Below are positions 1-8,675 of a stretch of DNA of 64,000 nt, piece by piece (position 1 is the stretch's first letter; each line of letters starts with the position of its first letter). Source of the DNA: Lysinibacillus sp. FSL W8-0992 (GTDB taxonomy: Bacteria; Bacillota; Bacilli; Bacillales_A; Planococcaceae); the NCBI RefSeq assembly GCF_038008685.1, contig NZ_JBBOZQ010000001.1, positions 1,922,001-1,986,000 on the forward strand. The letters are read 5' to 3'. Position numbers and translations under genes: made by a program. The notes beneath the pieces are model-generated. The model was not told where the DNA came from. It did no database searches and was given only the letters and a program-made list of their open reading frames with translations.

Positions 1-1
1 G

Positions 2-199
2 TCAGCAAGCTCAGAGGAAGTATTAGCATCTGCTGAGCAAATGAATAATGTAATAGTTATGAATGCCAATCGTGCGGAAAGTGTAGCACAAGCTTCAGAC
101 CAACAAATGGCAATTGTCCATGATTTAGAGTCTGTTGTTGAAGAATTAGAAAACAGCTCTAAAAAAATGTTTGATGCTATTAATCATTTTAAAATTTAA
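2..199 (+). CDS. methyl-accepting chemotaxis protein, C-terminal end (partial)
   Basis: The reading frame is open from the window edge to a TAA at 197-199, giving 65 residues. The peptide begins with SASSEEVLASAEQM and continues as an Ala/Ser/Gln/Glu-rich heptad helix. This matches the distal part of the cytoplasmic four-helix signalling bundle of chemoreceptors, which contacts CheA/CheW and carries adaptation sites. The protein starts outside the window, so its sensor domain and ligand are unknown. A terminator follows about 45 bp after the stop. The receptor family call is fairly sure; it could also be a soluble receptor. Confidence 0.75.
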   Translation, partial: SASSEEVLASAEQMNNVIVMNANRAESVAQASDQQMAIVHDLESVVEELENSSKKMFDAINHFKI

Positions 200-242
200 G
201 GGACTTGTGTTGAGATTTCAACATTTGCCAAAGTATAGTTAA

Positions 243-275
243 GAAAAAAGTGTCCGAAATATGGGCACTTTTTTC
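243..275 (+). terminator. rho-independent terminator after chemoreceptor gene
   Basis: The arms AAAAAAGTGTCC and GGGCACTTTTTT enclose a 6-7 nt loop and end in a T run. It separates the chemoreceptor from the sigma factor promoter just downstream. Confidence 0.8.
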
Positions 276-282
276 GTTTTTG

Positions 283-309
283 TGAAACTATCTTAAAAGA
301 TTTTACGAC
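283..309 (+). promoter_or_regulatory. ECF-type promoter, probable autoregulation of the sigma gene
   Basis: TGAAAC at 283-288 is followed after 17 nt by CGAC at 306-309. This is the bipartite -35/-10 pattern recognised by Bacillus ECF sigma factors (TGAAAC, 16-17 nt, CGT/CGA). Transcription would begin near 315. That makes the ATG at 316 an unlikely start and supports the GTG at 340 with its own ribosome binding site. Confidence 0.65.
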
Positions 310-339
310 TATAGGATGAATGGAAAAGGGGGGGCTCTC

Positions 340-861
340 GTGAGTGAGCATTTAACAGCCATTATGGAAGAGCACGGCGAATATTGCCTACGTGTGGCTT
401 ATTTATATGTGCGAGACTGGTCTATTGCTGAAGAAATTGTGCAAGATGTATTTCTCGCCTATTACTTGCAACAGGATCGCTTTGAACAAAGAGCTTCGCT
501 TAAAACCTATTTAGTAAAAATTACAGTACATAAAAGTCATGATTATTTAAGAAGCTGGAAAAATAAACGCCATCAATTATTTGGCAAGCTTCATTTTGGT
601 GTAAGTAAAAGGACTCCAGAAATAGATCTCATCAAAGCAGATGAACGAGTGACGTTGAAAGCAGCTTTATTTGAGTTACCCATTTCTTATAGGGAAGTGT
701 TAATTCTTTATTATTATCAGGAATTAAAAGTACGTGAAATAGCAGATGTGCTTGGTTGTACTGAAAATACAGTAAAAACAAGGTTACGTAGAGCAAGGAA
801 AATGCTACAAGACAAACTCGAACGAAGTGATTGGGAGGTGCTAGGAGATGACATCTTTTAA
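340..861 (+). CDS. RNA polymerase sigma factor, ECF subfamily
   Basis: This is a 173-residue sigma-70 family protein. Region 2 lies in the N-terminal half (helix around AYLYVRDWSIAEEIVQDVF, core RNA polymerase and -10 contacts). Region 4 is at the C-terminus, with the helix-turn-helix VREIADVLGCTENTVKTRLR for -35 binding. The GTG at 340 is chosen over the in-frame ATG at 316 because AAAAGGGGGGG lies 5 nt before it and the predicted transcript starts near 315. The gene overlaps the next one by 14 nt, the usual arrangement for a sigma factor and its anti-sigma partner. An ECF-type promoter upstream suggests positive autoregulation. The inducing stress cannot be read from the sequence. Confidence 0.9.
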   Translation: MSEHLTAIMEEHGEYCLRVAYLYVRDWSIAEEIVQDVFLAYYLQQDRFEQRASLKTYLVKITVHKSHDYLRSWKNKRHQLFGKLHFGVSKRTPEIDLIKADERVTLKAALFELPISYREVLILYYYQELKVREIADVLGCTENTVKTRLRRARKMLQDKLERSDWEVLGDDIF

Positions 862-1786
862 AAAGAAGCTGAATGAGGAAATAGGAGAAGCACCACGTTT
901 TACGAAAGCATTACAGGAGCGTATTGTACATCGTGCGGAGCAACATCATCGGCACAAACAATATGGCGGTTGGCAGTACCCTACAATTATAGTAGGCGCA
1001 ATAGTGACGTTGCTTTTTTTAATCGCTGTTGGACCGTGGCAACGAACAGAGTATATTCAGCATGCTTCAATTGTTGAACTAGCGCAAAATGAAGAAATAC
1101 AACAATTGTCCATTGTACAAAATTGGGATGAAGATTCATTTAATGCTGGTAGAATAGGTTGGGTTATAGGGCAACAAGAGTACTTAAAAGGGGCTGACAC
1201 GAAGCTTCTAGAAAGCATACTTCAGAAGGCAGTTGTAGCACAGAAATCGGATGATTATTATGTAGTTCGAGATTTTTGGATAGAATTTAGTAATGGGCAA
1301 GCAGTTAAGCTAAAAATGTTAAAAAATAATGAACAAATCGCCTTTCTCGATGTAAAGACCAATCAGTTTTATAAAGTCAATGATGAGGAGGCTACATTAG
1401 CATTTGCAGACTTCGATTTTCAGGATATTGAATTTAACTTTATAGCATTTCTTATATGGATCGGCGGTATTATACTAATAGGTTGGGTAGCTGATAGGGC
1501 GGTTCGTTGGAAATTTAACATCCCAAAAGAGCCGAAGTATGTAAGTGACAACCATCGACGCACGGTTTTTATTTTTAAGTTCATAAACTTTATTGCGTTT
1601 GCTACATTTAATCTAAAAGGTTGGATTATATATATTGCTGCTGATTTTACGCTTATTTTTATATTATTGTTGATTAATACAGCAATCGAATATTATTTTG
1701 GGCGACATGAAAAAAGGCATTACTTGGCATTAACAACTACAATTTTTTCGTTTATTGTATTTATCGCTTTTGTCATTTGGGTTTAA
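848..1786 (+). CDS. membrane protein, candidate anti-sigma factor
   Basis: This 312-residue protein overlaps the ECF sigma gene by 14 nt, so the two are translationally coupled. It has about 42 cytoplasmic residues, a membrane segment near 43-63, an extracytoplasmic stretch of about 130 residues, and three or four hydrophobic segments in the C-terminal third. That layout suits a membrane-anchored anti-sigma factor. The zinc-binding HxxxCxxC signature of ZAS anti-sigmas is absent; the N-terminus has only a His-rich patch (EQHHRHKQ). The role is inferred from position and topology, because I do not recognise the family by sequence. A terminator follows directly. Confidence 0.6.
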   Translation: MTSFKKKLNEEIGEAPRFTKALQERIVHRAEQHHRHKQYGGWQYPTIIVGAIVTLLFLIAVGPWQRTEYIQHASIVELAQNEEIQQLSIVQNWDEDSFNAGRIGWVIGQQEYLKGADTKLLESILQKAVVAQKSDDYYVVRDFWIEFSNGQAVKLKMLKNNEQIAFLDVKTNQFYKVNDEEATLAFADFDFQDIEFNFIAFLIWIGGIILIGWVADRAVRWKFNIPKEPKYVSDNHRRTVFIFKFINFIAFATFNLKGWIIYIAADFTLIFILLLINTAIEYYFGRHEKRHYLALTTTIFSFIVFIAFVIWV

Positions 1787-1792
1787 AAACAG

Positions 1793-1830
1793 AAAAAAGA
1801 TGTTTCGCTAGTTTGCGAAGCATCTTTTTT
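1793..1830. terminator. bidirectional terminator between convergent genes
   Basis: The 16-nt arms (AAAAAAGATGTTTCGC and GCGAAGCATCTTTTTT) surround a 6-nt loop. A-rich and T-rich flanks allow termination on both strands: the anti-sigma gene from the left and the symporter-like gene from the right. Confidence 0.85.
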
Positions 1831-1847
1831 GTATTTGTATATGGAGG

Positions 1848-3113
1848 CTAGCCGTCTGCTGATGGAAAACGTCTAGCCTGCTGAAGCATAAATTGATAAA
1901 TGCAAGAGATGATAAAGCTTACAGCTAGACCGTATAGAGCACTAAAATAGAGGCCAACAATAATGCCAATCATAATAGAGAGCAATATCGCTAACCAACT
2001 ATGTTTATGAATCGTTCGCTTCGTAAATAAAAGAATAATGATAAACGGCAACATTGTGATATGGATAAACGCAAAGCTATAAATGACGCCTAAAATAGTT
2101 ATTTTGATTGATATAAATAGACTAAATAATAGCAGCATTAAGCCTATCAAATAGTAATAATAAGGTCTACGTGTAGTAAAGAAGCGTTTTGTTGCTCGCA
2201 TTTCTACAAGTAGTGTTGTCACAATTGCTAAAAGCGTAATTACAAGGAAAGCAAATGTAAGCAAACCTGGCTGTACCTCATATAAAAATGTTAGCACTAA
2301 AATTTGAAATTGGCCGTATGAGCCACTATACAGTGCAATCATTAAGATTGCTGTAAAGGACAACGTTAATAACGCTAAAACGACACCTGAAGAAAATAGG
2401 CTACGGCGTACTTTTTTAGGTTTGATAAAGGCAATCAAATACCAAGTAGACTTATCAAATAACACTTGTCCTAAAATAGCTAATTGGATTACAACATAAA
2501 ACAACAGAATTTCACTGTTTTTAAAGTAAAATAAATACGGATGGTATAAACGAATTCCTTCATAAACCGTACTGGCTCCATTTTGCACAAAATAAAAAAT
2601 AGGGATAAATATGAGGAGAGAAAATAACATAATAATAAACAACGTATCTAGCCATAATATCCCCTTTAAAGACATTAATCGGTCCAATAATAGCATGCCA
2701 ATTAGAAACATTGCTAAAGTAATCGGCACTGGTATATTGAACATAATGGTTGATAATACACTAATGCTAATGAATTGAATAAGCCATATTTCTATGCCTG
2801 TTAGTAAGTAAAACAGCCGTACAACTTTTAAGTTCATACCACTTAGTTTGTCCTGCATTTTCATCATTAGAAAACTTTGTTGGTGTTGGCTTTGTGAATA
2901 GCCACTTTTATTTAAAAAAGAACCTAGCACGATAAACGAAATGGCTGTTGCTAATGTATAACAAATACCTGCCATAAAACCATAAGAAATAAGTGCGGAT
3001 GGGGAAGATAATAAAAAATTACCACTAATCCATCTTGCTAATAATATGATGACGCCAGCTGTTGTACTTAAACTTGCAAGCGGTACAAGAAGTGAAAGTT
3101 TTTTAAAATACAT
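1848..3113 (-). CDS. sodium:solute symporter-like membrane protein
   Basis: This is a 421-residue, very hydrophobic protein with about 12-13 membrane helices. Two places recall the SSS (PutP-type) fold. One is LWLDTLFIIMLFSLLIFIPI near 153-172, like the TD-Q segment of TM6. The other is the basic loop KPKKVRRSLFSS before the next helix. The resemblance is distant, so the transporter class is tentative. It is the last gene of a minus-strand run: the response regulator ends 5 nt upstream, and an AAAGG ribosome binding site lies inside the regulator's end. Co-transcription with a kinase and regulator suggests it is either their target transporter or part of the sensor. The substrate is unknown. 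Confidence 0.5.
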   Translation of the reverse strand: MYFKKLSLLVPLASLSTTAGVIILLARWISGNFLLSSPSALISYGFMAGICYTLATAISFIVLGSFLNKSGYSQSQHQQSFLMMKMQDKLSGMNLKVVRLFYLLTGIEIWLIQFISISVLSTIMFNIPVPITLAMFLIGMLLLDRLMSLKGILWLDTLFIIMLFSLLIFIPIFYFVQNGASTVYEGIRLYHPYLFYFKNSEILLFYVVIQLAILGQVLFDKSTWYLIAFIKPKKVRRSLFSSGVVLALLTLSFTAILMIALYSGSYGQFQILVLTFLYEVQPGLLTFAFLVITLLAIVTTLLVEMRATKRFFTTRRPYYYYLIGLMLLLFSLFISIKITILGVIYSFAFIHITMLPFIIILLFTKRTIHKHSWLAILLSIMIGIIVGLYFSALYGLAVSFIISCIYQFMLQQARRFPSADG

Positions 3114-3118
3114 ATTTT

Positions 3119-3817
3119 TTACTGACCTTTATATTTTTGTGATACTTTGTATTGTCGTGGAGACTGATTATATTTTTTCTTAAAAGCTACACTGAAATAA
3201 TGCTGACTATTAAAGCCACAGCTTTCTGCAATAGTAGACATACTAGCTTCCATGTTTTCATTCATCTTCTTAATAGCAATTTCTAAGCGATAATTATTAA
3301 TATACTCGTTAATGCCGATTGATTGCTCCTCTAAAAATTTACGGCTTAAATAGCTTGGATTTAAATGTATTTTTTCAGCTATAATATTGAGCGTAAGTTT
3401 TTCGTGATAATTTTCATGAATATAAGAAAGTGCACTTTGAATTGCATCATGGTTGGAGCTCCAAGCCTTATATTTTTCGACAATATCGTTTAATTCACTA
3501 GCAATAACAGGCTTTGTTAAATAATCAGTCACTCCGATTCGTAAAGCCTTTTGTGCGTATTCAAAGGTTTGAAATGCAGTGACCATAATAATATCTAATT
3601 CATAAAGATTTTTTAATTCCTTGCTTAATGTTATACCATCCTTTCCAGGCATTTGAATATCTAAAAAGGCGATGGTCATACGATGCTTTTTCGCTAATTG
3701 TAGTGCTTGAGAAGCATCTAGAGCAGTGTGGAATTTCCAATTTGGAAAATGTGGCTTTAATAAATAAATCATTTGTTCTAATTCTAATGGCTCGTCATCG
3801 GCGATTAATATATTCAT
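3119..3817 (-). CDS. response regulator, receiver plus AraC-type DNA-binding domain
   Basis: The 232-residue protein has a receiver domain at about 1-115, with acidic residues DDE at 7-9, phospho-acceptor Asp53 (FLDIQMPGKDG) and Lys102 (LTKP). An AraC/XylS double helix-turn-helix follows at about 125-228 and includes the family's ending ESCGFNSQHYFSVAFKKKYN. This is the YesN-type layout usual for carbohydrate and peptide uptake control in Firmicutes. It lies 38 nt after the kinase and just before the symporter-like gene. AraC-type regulators often bind direct repeats spaced by two helical turns; such a pair is found at 8583-8619 upstream of the binding-protein gene, an inferred target. Confidence 0.88.
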   Translation of the reverse strand: MNILIADDEPLELEQMIYLLKPHFPNWKFHTALDASQALQLAKKHRMTIAFLDIQMPGKDGITLSKELKNLYELDIIMVTAFQTFEYAQKALRIGVTDYLTKPVIASELNDIVEKYKAWSSNHDAIQSALSYIHENYHEKLTLNIIAEKIHLNPSYLSRKFLEEQSIGINEYINNYRLEIAIKKMNENMEASMSTIAESCGFNSQHYFSVAFKKKYNQSPRQYKVSQKYKGQ

Positions 3818-3855
3818 GTTGCTTCATCCTTTCCTTTAGGATCTACTTTTATTGC

Positions 3856-4599
3856 TTACGCAGGAACATGAATAGTAACGGTATAAAGTTGCTCCTCGCT
3901 AATGGTTGAAAATAAAATATTTTCAAGTCCATATATAAGTTGGAGACGTTTTTGAACATTTTCAAGTCCGTAGCCTTGCTGCAATTCATCTTCGGTATGA
4001 TTAAGTGCCGTATCGATTGGCTGTGTATTTTTTATTTCAATCAATAAAATGTTGTCCAATTTTTTTATATAAATAGACAGCTCGGCAGGTCCTACATGCT
4101 TCTCAAATCCATGTTTAAAGGCATTTTCAATAATCGTTTGAAAAATAAACGGAGGTATTTTTACTGAAAGAGCATCATTATCGATAAATTTGTTTATCGT
4201 TAAACGATGCCCGAAGCGTAGCTGCTGAATATTTAAATAGCTTTCAACAAATTGGACCTCATTTTTTAAGGCAATTAAGACATCGTGATCATTATATTTA
4301 AATTTAAAAAACGTTGCTAAAGCTTCAATACCCGCAACCAAATCTTCTTTACGATTAATGCGGGCTAGACTTAACAAAGAATTTAAGGCATTAAAAAAGA
4401 AGTGTGGCTGTATTTGTTGGTTGAGTTGAAGGATATTCGCACGCTGTAAATCCTGCTCTAGCTCCAAATGTCTTTTTTCTTCTTCAAGACTATCAATCTG
4501 TTTTTCAAAAATAAATATAAATGTAAGCAGAAAAGCTCCAATAATTGGAGCAATTACACATAGGAGAATATATATGTTGAATGTTTCTAGTTGTAACAT
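3856..4599 (-). CDS. sensor histidine kinase, LytS/YesM-like
   Basis: The 247-residue protein has one N-terminal membrane helix (about 9-31), a coiled-coil linker, and a His_kinase domain with phospho-acceptor His66 in QIQPHFFFNALNSL. The HATPase_c domain has its N-box at TIIENAFKHGF and a glycine box near QGYGLENVQKRL. The canonical motif QINPHFLFN is altered at two positions (Q for N, F for L), but the histidine and catalytic Asn remain. There is almost no extracellular domain. It therefore probably senses through the membrane or through a partner such as the neighbouring transporter. It begins 42 nt after the ABC ATPase gene, so it may share the ABC operon transcript. Confidence 0.88.
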   Translation of the reverse strand: MLQLETFNIYILLCVIAPIIGAFLLTFIFIFEKQIDSLEEEKRHLELEQDLQRANILQLNQQIQPHFFFNALNSLLSLARINRKEDLVAGIEALATFFKFKYNDHDVLIALKNEVQFVESYLNIQQLRFGHRLTINKFIDNDALSVKIPPFIFQTIIENAFKHGFEKHVGPAELSIYIKKLDNILLIEIKNTQPIDTALNHTEDELQQGYGLENVQKRLQLIYGLENILFSTISEEQLYTVTIHVPA

Positions 4600-4641
4600 A
4601 ATGAAAATGACCTCTCCAGTTTTATATAAGTGTAAGTTACA

Positions 4642-5634
4642 TTAAACTAAATTTTCTGCAAAATGGCAAGCTACCTTATGTGTGGCATTTATTTCCCGCA
4701 ACGCTGGAATTTCAACTTTACATCTGTCGGTTGCAAATGGACAGCGTGTGTGAAAGCTACAACCTGTAGGTGGATTAAGAGGGGATGGAATATCTCCCTT
4801 CAAAATAATGCGTTCCTTACGATGCTGCTTGTCGATAATTGGTATAGACGAAAAAAGTGCTTTTGTATAAGGGTGAAGCGGCTGAGAGAAAAGGGAATGC
4901 TTGTCGGCTATTTCGACGACTTTTCCGAGATACATTACCATGACACGATCAGATATATGTCGAACGACACTTAAATCATGAGAGATAAATAAAAACGTTA
5001 AATCCAAATCGCGTTGTAGTTTTTTAAGTAAATTTAAAATTTGAGCTTGAATGGACACGTCTAAAGCTGAAACCGATTCATCACAAATAATAATTTTTGG
5101 ATTGACTGCAAGTGCTCTTGCTATACCAATACGTTGTCGTTGCCCGCCAGAAAATTCATGTGGATAGCGCTCGAGATATTCTGGACGTAAACCAACGAGT
5201 GACATTAATTCTAGCATACGAGATTCCTGCTGCTCTGGCGGTACAATTTTTTGGATAGACATGGCCTCCGTCAGCATTTTACGAATCGTTCTTCGCGGAT
5301 TGAGGGAAGCGTAAGGGTCCTGAAAAATAATTTGAATATCTTTTCTTGCCGCTCGCAGTTCTTTTTTGTTCATTTCTACTAAGTTTTTGCCGAACAATAA
5401 TACTTCACCAGATGTCGGTTCATCCAATCGTAAAATAGCACGACCTGTTGTCGATTTCCCACAGCCCGATTCACCAACGATGCTTAGCGTTTCACCTGGC
5501 ATAATATTGAAAGAAACACCATCTACAGCTTTTACAACTTGTTGTGAACCAAAAAGTCTTTCTTTTTTCAAGAAAAAATGCTGTTTTAACTCGTTTACTT
5601 GTAATAATGGTTGCATATTTTCATTCATTGTCAT
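4642..5634 (-). CDS. oligopeptide/dipeptide-type ABC transporter ATPase (OppF/DppF-like)
   Basis: This ATPase powers import together with the other ABC subunits encoded upstream. Visible motifs are Walker [12 protein letters not shown], signature [14 protein letters not shown], Walker [13 protein letters not shown], and the C-terminal oligopeptide-transporter extension with [15 protein letters not shown] place the start at the ATG at 5634, 12 codons inside the longest frame. It overlaps the stop of the preceding ATPase as ATGA and has GGAGGAG 8 nt upstream. The product is 330 residues, normal for OppF. The substrate is unknown; linkage to amidohydrolases hints at a nitrogen-containing small molecule rather than only peptides. 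Confidence 0.9.
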   Translation of the reverse strand: MTMNENMQPLLQVNELKQHFFLKKERLFGSQQVVKAVDGVSFNIMPGETLSIVGESGCGKSTTGRAILRLDEPTSGEVLLFGKNLVEMNKKELRAARKDIQIIFQDPYASLNPRRTIRKMLTEAMSIQKIVPPEQQESRMLELMSLVGLRPEYLERYPHEFSGGQRQRIGIARALAVNPKIIICDESVSALDVSIQAQILNLLKKLQRDLDLTFLFISHDLSVVRHISDRVMVMYLGKVVEIADKHSLFSQPLHPYTKALFSSIPIIDKQHRKERIILKGDIPSPLNPPTGCSFHTRCPFATDRCKVEIPALREINATHKVACHFAENLV

Positions 5635-6644
5635 ACCATCATCTCCTCCATCGCTGATTCTCCTTGCCATTGTTCGCTATACATCCAGCATCTTACCTTT
5701 TTATCCGATTCTATCGTAATGAGCTCTGGTTGCTGTGCATGACATAGCTCAGTTGCAAATGGACAGCGTTCAGCATAACGACAGCCGTTTGGATAGTGAT
5801 ATGGACTTGGTACAGTGCCGTGAATCGTCGATAGCTCTTCTTGATCTTCATAAAGCTTTGGTAGTGATTGAATTAAGCCATTTGTATAAGGATGAAGAGG
5901 CTTTGCAAAAAGGCTATCTGTAGAACCTTCTTCTACTACTTGACCCGCGTACATCACCGCAATTTTATCGCAAATTTCAGCCACTACACCGAGATCATGT
6001 GTAATAAAAATAATGCTCATCCCTAATTGTTGTTGCAAGTTTCTAATAATATCGATAATCTGTGCTTGAATCGTCACATCAAGCGCTGTTGTTGGCTCGT
6101 CAGCAATTAATACATCTGGTGTACAAGCTAAAGCCATCGCAATCATAATGCGCTGTCGCATCCCGCCACTTAGTTGATAAGGCTCCTGTTTTGCTCTTTT
6201 TTCTGGTGCAGGTATGCCGACAAGACGAATCATTTCAACTGCCTGTTGCCATGCTTCTTTGCGCGACAAACCTTGATGTAAGCGTATTGTCTCAGCAATT
6301 TGTTCACCAACTGTTAATACGGGGTTTAGGCTCGTCATAGGCTCCTGAAAAATCATCGATATTTTATTGCCTCTTATTTTCCGTAGCTCTTCTTCTGATA
6401 ATTTCAGTAAATCTGTATTGTTTAGTAGTATTTCACCATTAATGATTTTACCTGGTGGTGAAGGTACTAATCTTAGGAGGGAGAGTGAGGTCATTGATTT
6501 TCCGCATCCTGATTCACCAACAATTCCTAACGTTTCTCCTTTATGAAGTGTAAATGACACACCATCTACAGCCTTTGCGACCCCTTCACTGGAATAAAAA
6601 TATGTTTGTAAGTTTTTTACTTCCAATACCGTATCTCGTTTCAT
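5631..6644 (-). CDS. oligopeptide/dipeptide-type ABC transporter ATPase (OppD/DppD-like)
   Basis: This is the second ATPase of the importer. It has Walker [13 protein letters not shown]-loop [12 protein letters not shown], signature [15 protein letters not shown], Walker [13 protein letters not shown] and the Cys-containing C-terminal extension ([15 protein letters not shown]). The longest frame starts at 6650, where the AGGGGGG site is only 2 nt away. The next ATG at 6644 has 8 nt spacing and is preferred, giving 337 residues. It overlaps the OppF-like gene by 4 nt and lies about 13 nt after the permease gene, so the four ABC genes form a tight operon. Confidence 0.9.
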   Translation of the reverse strand: MKRDTVLEVKNLQTYFYSSEGVAKAVDGVSFTLHKGETLGIVGESGCGKSMTSLSLLRLVPSPPGKIINGEILLNNTDLLKLSEEELRKIRGNKISMIFQEPMTSLNPVLTVGEQIAETIRLHQGLSRKEAWQQAVEMIRLVGIPAPEKRAKQEPYQLSGGMRQRIMIAMALACTPDVLIADEPTTALDVTIQAQIIDIIRNLQQQLGMSIIFITHDLGVVAEICDKIAVMYAGQVVEEGSTDSLFAKPLHPYTNGLIQSLPKLYEDQEELSTIHGTVPSPYHYPNGCRYAERCPFATELCHAQQPELITIESDKKVRCWMYSEQWQGESAMEEMMV

Positions 6645-6657
6645 GTTCATGTCCCCC

Positions 6658-7578
6658 CTAATTTAAATCAATTCGTTTATTAAATATTCTGTATAAAATA
6701 TCGACAAATAGATTGATAACAACAAATATTAATGAAGCAACTAGTACGCCACCTTGCACAATTGGTATATCTCGAGTACGAATAGCATCAACTATCATTC
6801 GGCCAAGGCCGTTCACAGCAAAAACAGATTCTACTAATACTGTTCCACCAAGTAAAGTACCAAACTGTAATCCTACTACTGTTATAACAGGTATTAATGC
6901 ATTACGTAATGCGTGTTTTAGAATAATAACATAGCCTTTTAAACCTTTTGCTTTTGCTGTACGGATGTAATCTTGATTGACAACTTCAAGCATACTGGAG
7001 CGCGTCATACGGGCTACGATGGCAGCACCCCCAGCACCGAGTGTGATGGCTGGCAAAATAATATGTTTTGCACTTTCCCATCCCGCTACAGGCAGCCAAT
7101 GTAGCTGTACTGAAAATACATACATTAATAAAATTCCAAGCCAAAAGCTTGGCAAAGAAATACCGAGTAGCGCAACAATCATTAATCCAACATCTAAAAT
7201 AGAATAGGGACGTATTGCTGAAATAATGCCGGCAATAAGACCTAACACAATGGTGATTAAAATGCTGTATATCGCAAGCTCAATTGTAATCGGTAAACGC
7301 GCCGTAATTTCCTCAAGAACGGGCTGCTTATTTTTTAAAGAATTCCCCATATCACCATGTAAAAGATTGTTTATATATTCACCGTATTGAACATATAAAG
7401 GCTTGTTCAACCCTAAATTCTCGCGTAACTCTTCAACCGTTTCATTGGAAGCACCTTCACCAGCTAATATTAATGCAGGATCACCTGGTATCATCTGCAT
7501 AATTAAAAATACAACGAGGGTTACACCTAATGTCACAGGGACAATTTGCACAATTCGTTTTAAGATAAATAGTGTCAT
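6658..7578 (-). CDS. ABC transporter permease, DppB/OppB type
   Basis: The 306-residue inner-membrane permease has the family N-terminus (one helix, then [13 protein letters not shown]) and about five more helices. The EAA loop reads [25 protein letters not shown], with the conserved YIRTAKAKG core that docks on the ATPase. It ends [17 protein letters not shown], typical of DppB/GsiC. An AAAGGAG site lies 8-9 nt before the ATG. It pairs with the DppC-like permease encoded 14 nt upstream. Confidence 0.92.
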   Translation of the reverse strand: MTLFILKRIVQIVPVTLGVTLVVFLIMQMIPGDPALILAGEGASNETVEELRENLGLNKPLYVQYGEYINNLLHGDMGNSLKNKQPVLEEITARLPITIELAIYSILITIVLGLIAGIISAIRPYSILDVGLMIVALLGISLPSFWLGILLMYVFSVQLHWLPVAGWESAKHIILPAITLGAGGAAIVARMTRSSMLEVVNQDYIRTAKAKGLKGYVIILKHALRNALIPVITVVGLQFGTLLGGTVLVESVFAVNGLGRMIVDAIRTRDIPIVQGGVLVASLIFVVINLFVDILYRIFNKRIDLN

Positions 7579-7592
7579 ATCGCTACACTCCT

Positions 7593-8495
7593 TTAATTTT
7601 TCATTCTTGGATCAAGTGCATCGCGCAAACCATCTCCAAATAAGTTAAAGCCAAGTACAAGTATCGAAATCATCAGTCCAGGGAACATCGCCATATATGG
7701 AGCAGTAAAAATAAAGTCTCTACCGTTAGAGAGCATTGCTCCCCATTCTGGTGATGGAGGCTGAGCACCTAAACCTAAAAATGATAAGCCAGCTGCAGAT
7801 AAAATGGCGGTAGCTAAGCGCATAGATGCTTGTACAATAATTGGTGATAAAATATTAGGGAAAACATGCTTCGCTAAAATCGTCACATCGTTCGCACCAA
7901 GTGTTCTAACAGCATCAATGTATTCCAATTTTTTAACTTCCATCGTAGAACCACGTACGATACGAGCGAACATAGGTATTGAGAAAAAGCCAACAGCAAT
8001 TGTAACGTTAATCAGGCTTGGACCTAATGCACTGACAATTGCCAAAGCTAGTAAAATACCAGGGAAAGCTAGCATGATATCTAAAATACGACTAATAATA
8101 GAGTCAATCCATCTGCCGTAATAGCCAGCAACAAGCCCTAATAACGTGCCAATCGTTCCACCAAAAAGTACGGCTGAAAAACCAACACCAATTGATAGGC
8201 GTGAGCCATATAATATGCGACTAAAAATATCACGGCCTTTATCATCCGTACCCATGAGATGATCCAAACTAGGTGCTTGTAATTTCTGATCCAATTGCAC
8301 ATCGTATGGATCGTAAGGAGCAATGATAGGCCCGATAAGAAACATAATTAAATAAAGAACAATAATAATACCACCTGCAACAGCCGCTTTATTTTTTTTA
8401 ATTTTGTTGAGAAAACTGATCATATTTTTTTTCCGAGATGCTTTGCGTGCATCCGATAAAATCGAATGATCTATCGTTGTAGTTACTTTCTCCAT
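7593..8495 (-). CDS. ABC transporter permease, DppC/OppC type
   Basis: The 300-residue permease has an N-terminal cytoplasmic tail and a first helix at about 38-60. The motif MGTDDKGRDIFSRILYG is diagnostic of DppC/OppC, and the EAA loop includes EYIDAVRTLGA. Near the C-terminus it has FLGLGAQPPSPEWGAML. It is the first gene of the minus-strand ABC operon, with AAGGAG upstream. The binding protein gene lies on the other strand, 180 bp away, so the two transcripts share a control region. Confidence 0.92.
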   Translation of the reverse strand: MEKVTTTIDHSILSDARKASRKKNMISFLNKIKKNKAAVAGGIIIVLYLIMFLIGPIIAPYDPYDVQLDQKLQAPSLDHLMGTDDKGRDIFSRILYGSRLSIGVGFSAVLFGGTIGTLLGLVAGYYGRWIDSIISRILDIMLAFPGILLALAIVSALGPSLINVTIAVGFFSIPMFARIVRGSTMEVKKLEYIDAVRTLGANDVTILAKHVFPNILSPIIVQASMRLATAILSAAGLSFLGLGAQPPSPEWGAMLSNGRDFIFTAPYMAMFPGLMISILVLGFNLFGDGLRDALDPRMKN

Positions 8496-8582
8496 AATGA
8501 TTTCTCCTTTTTTTTAGATGTGATATCAATTTATTGAAAAGAGCACAGAAAGTAAATGTTTTAGAAGCTATTAGTCAGAAAA

Positions 8583-8636
8583 TTTAAAAAACAAGTAAAG
8601 ATTTTAAAAAACAAGTAAATTTTATTTCTTTATAAT
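8583..8636 (+). promoter_or_regulatory. paired direct repeats and -10 box upstream of the binding protein
   Basis: TTTAAAAAACAAGTAAA occurs at 8583-8599 and again at 8603-8619, exactly 20 bp apart, or two helical turns. A TATAAT follows at 8631-8636 without a recognisable -35. A weak core promoter with tandem upstream sites suits an activator such as the AraC-type regulator of this locus. Which protein binds is inferred only. Confidence 0.5.
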
Positions 8637-8675
8637 TCGAAATGTAAGCAACAATTTAACAAGGAGGAGTAATTT

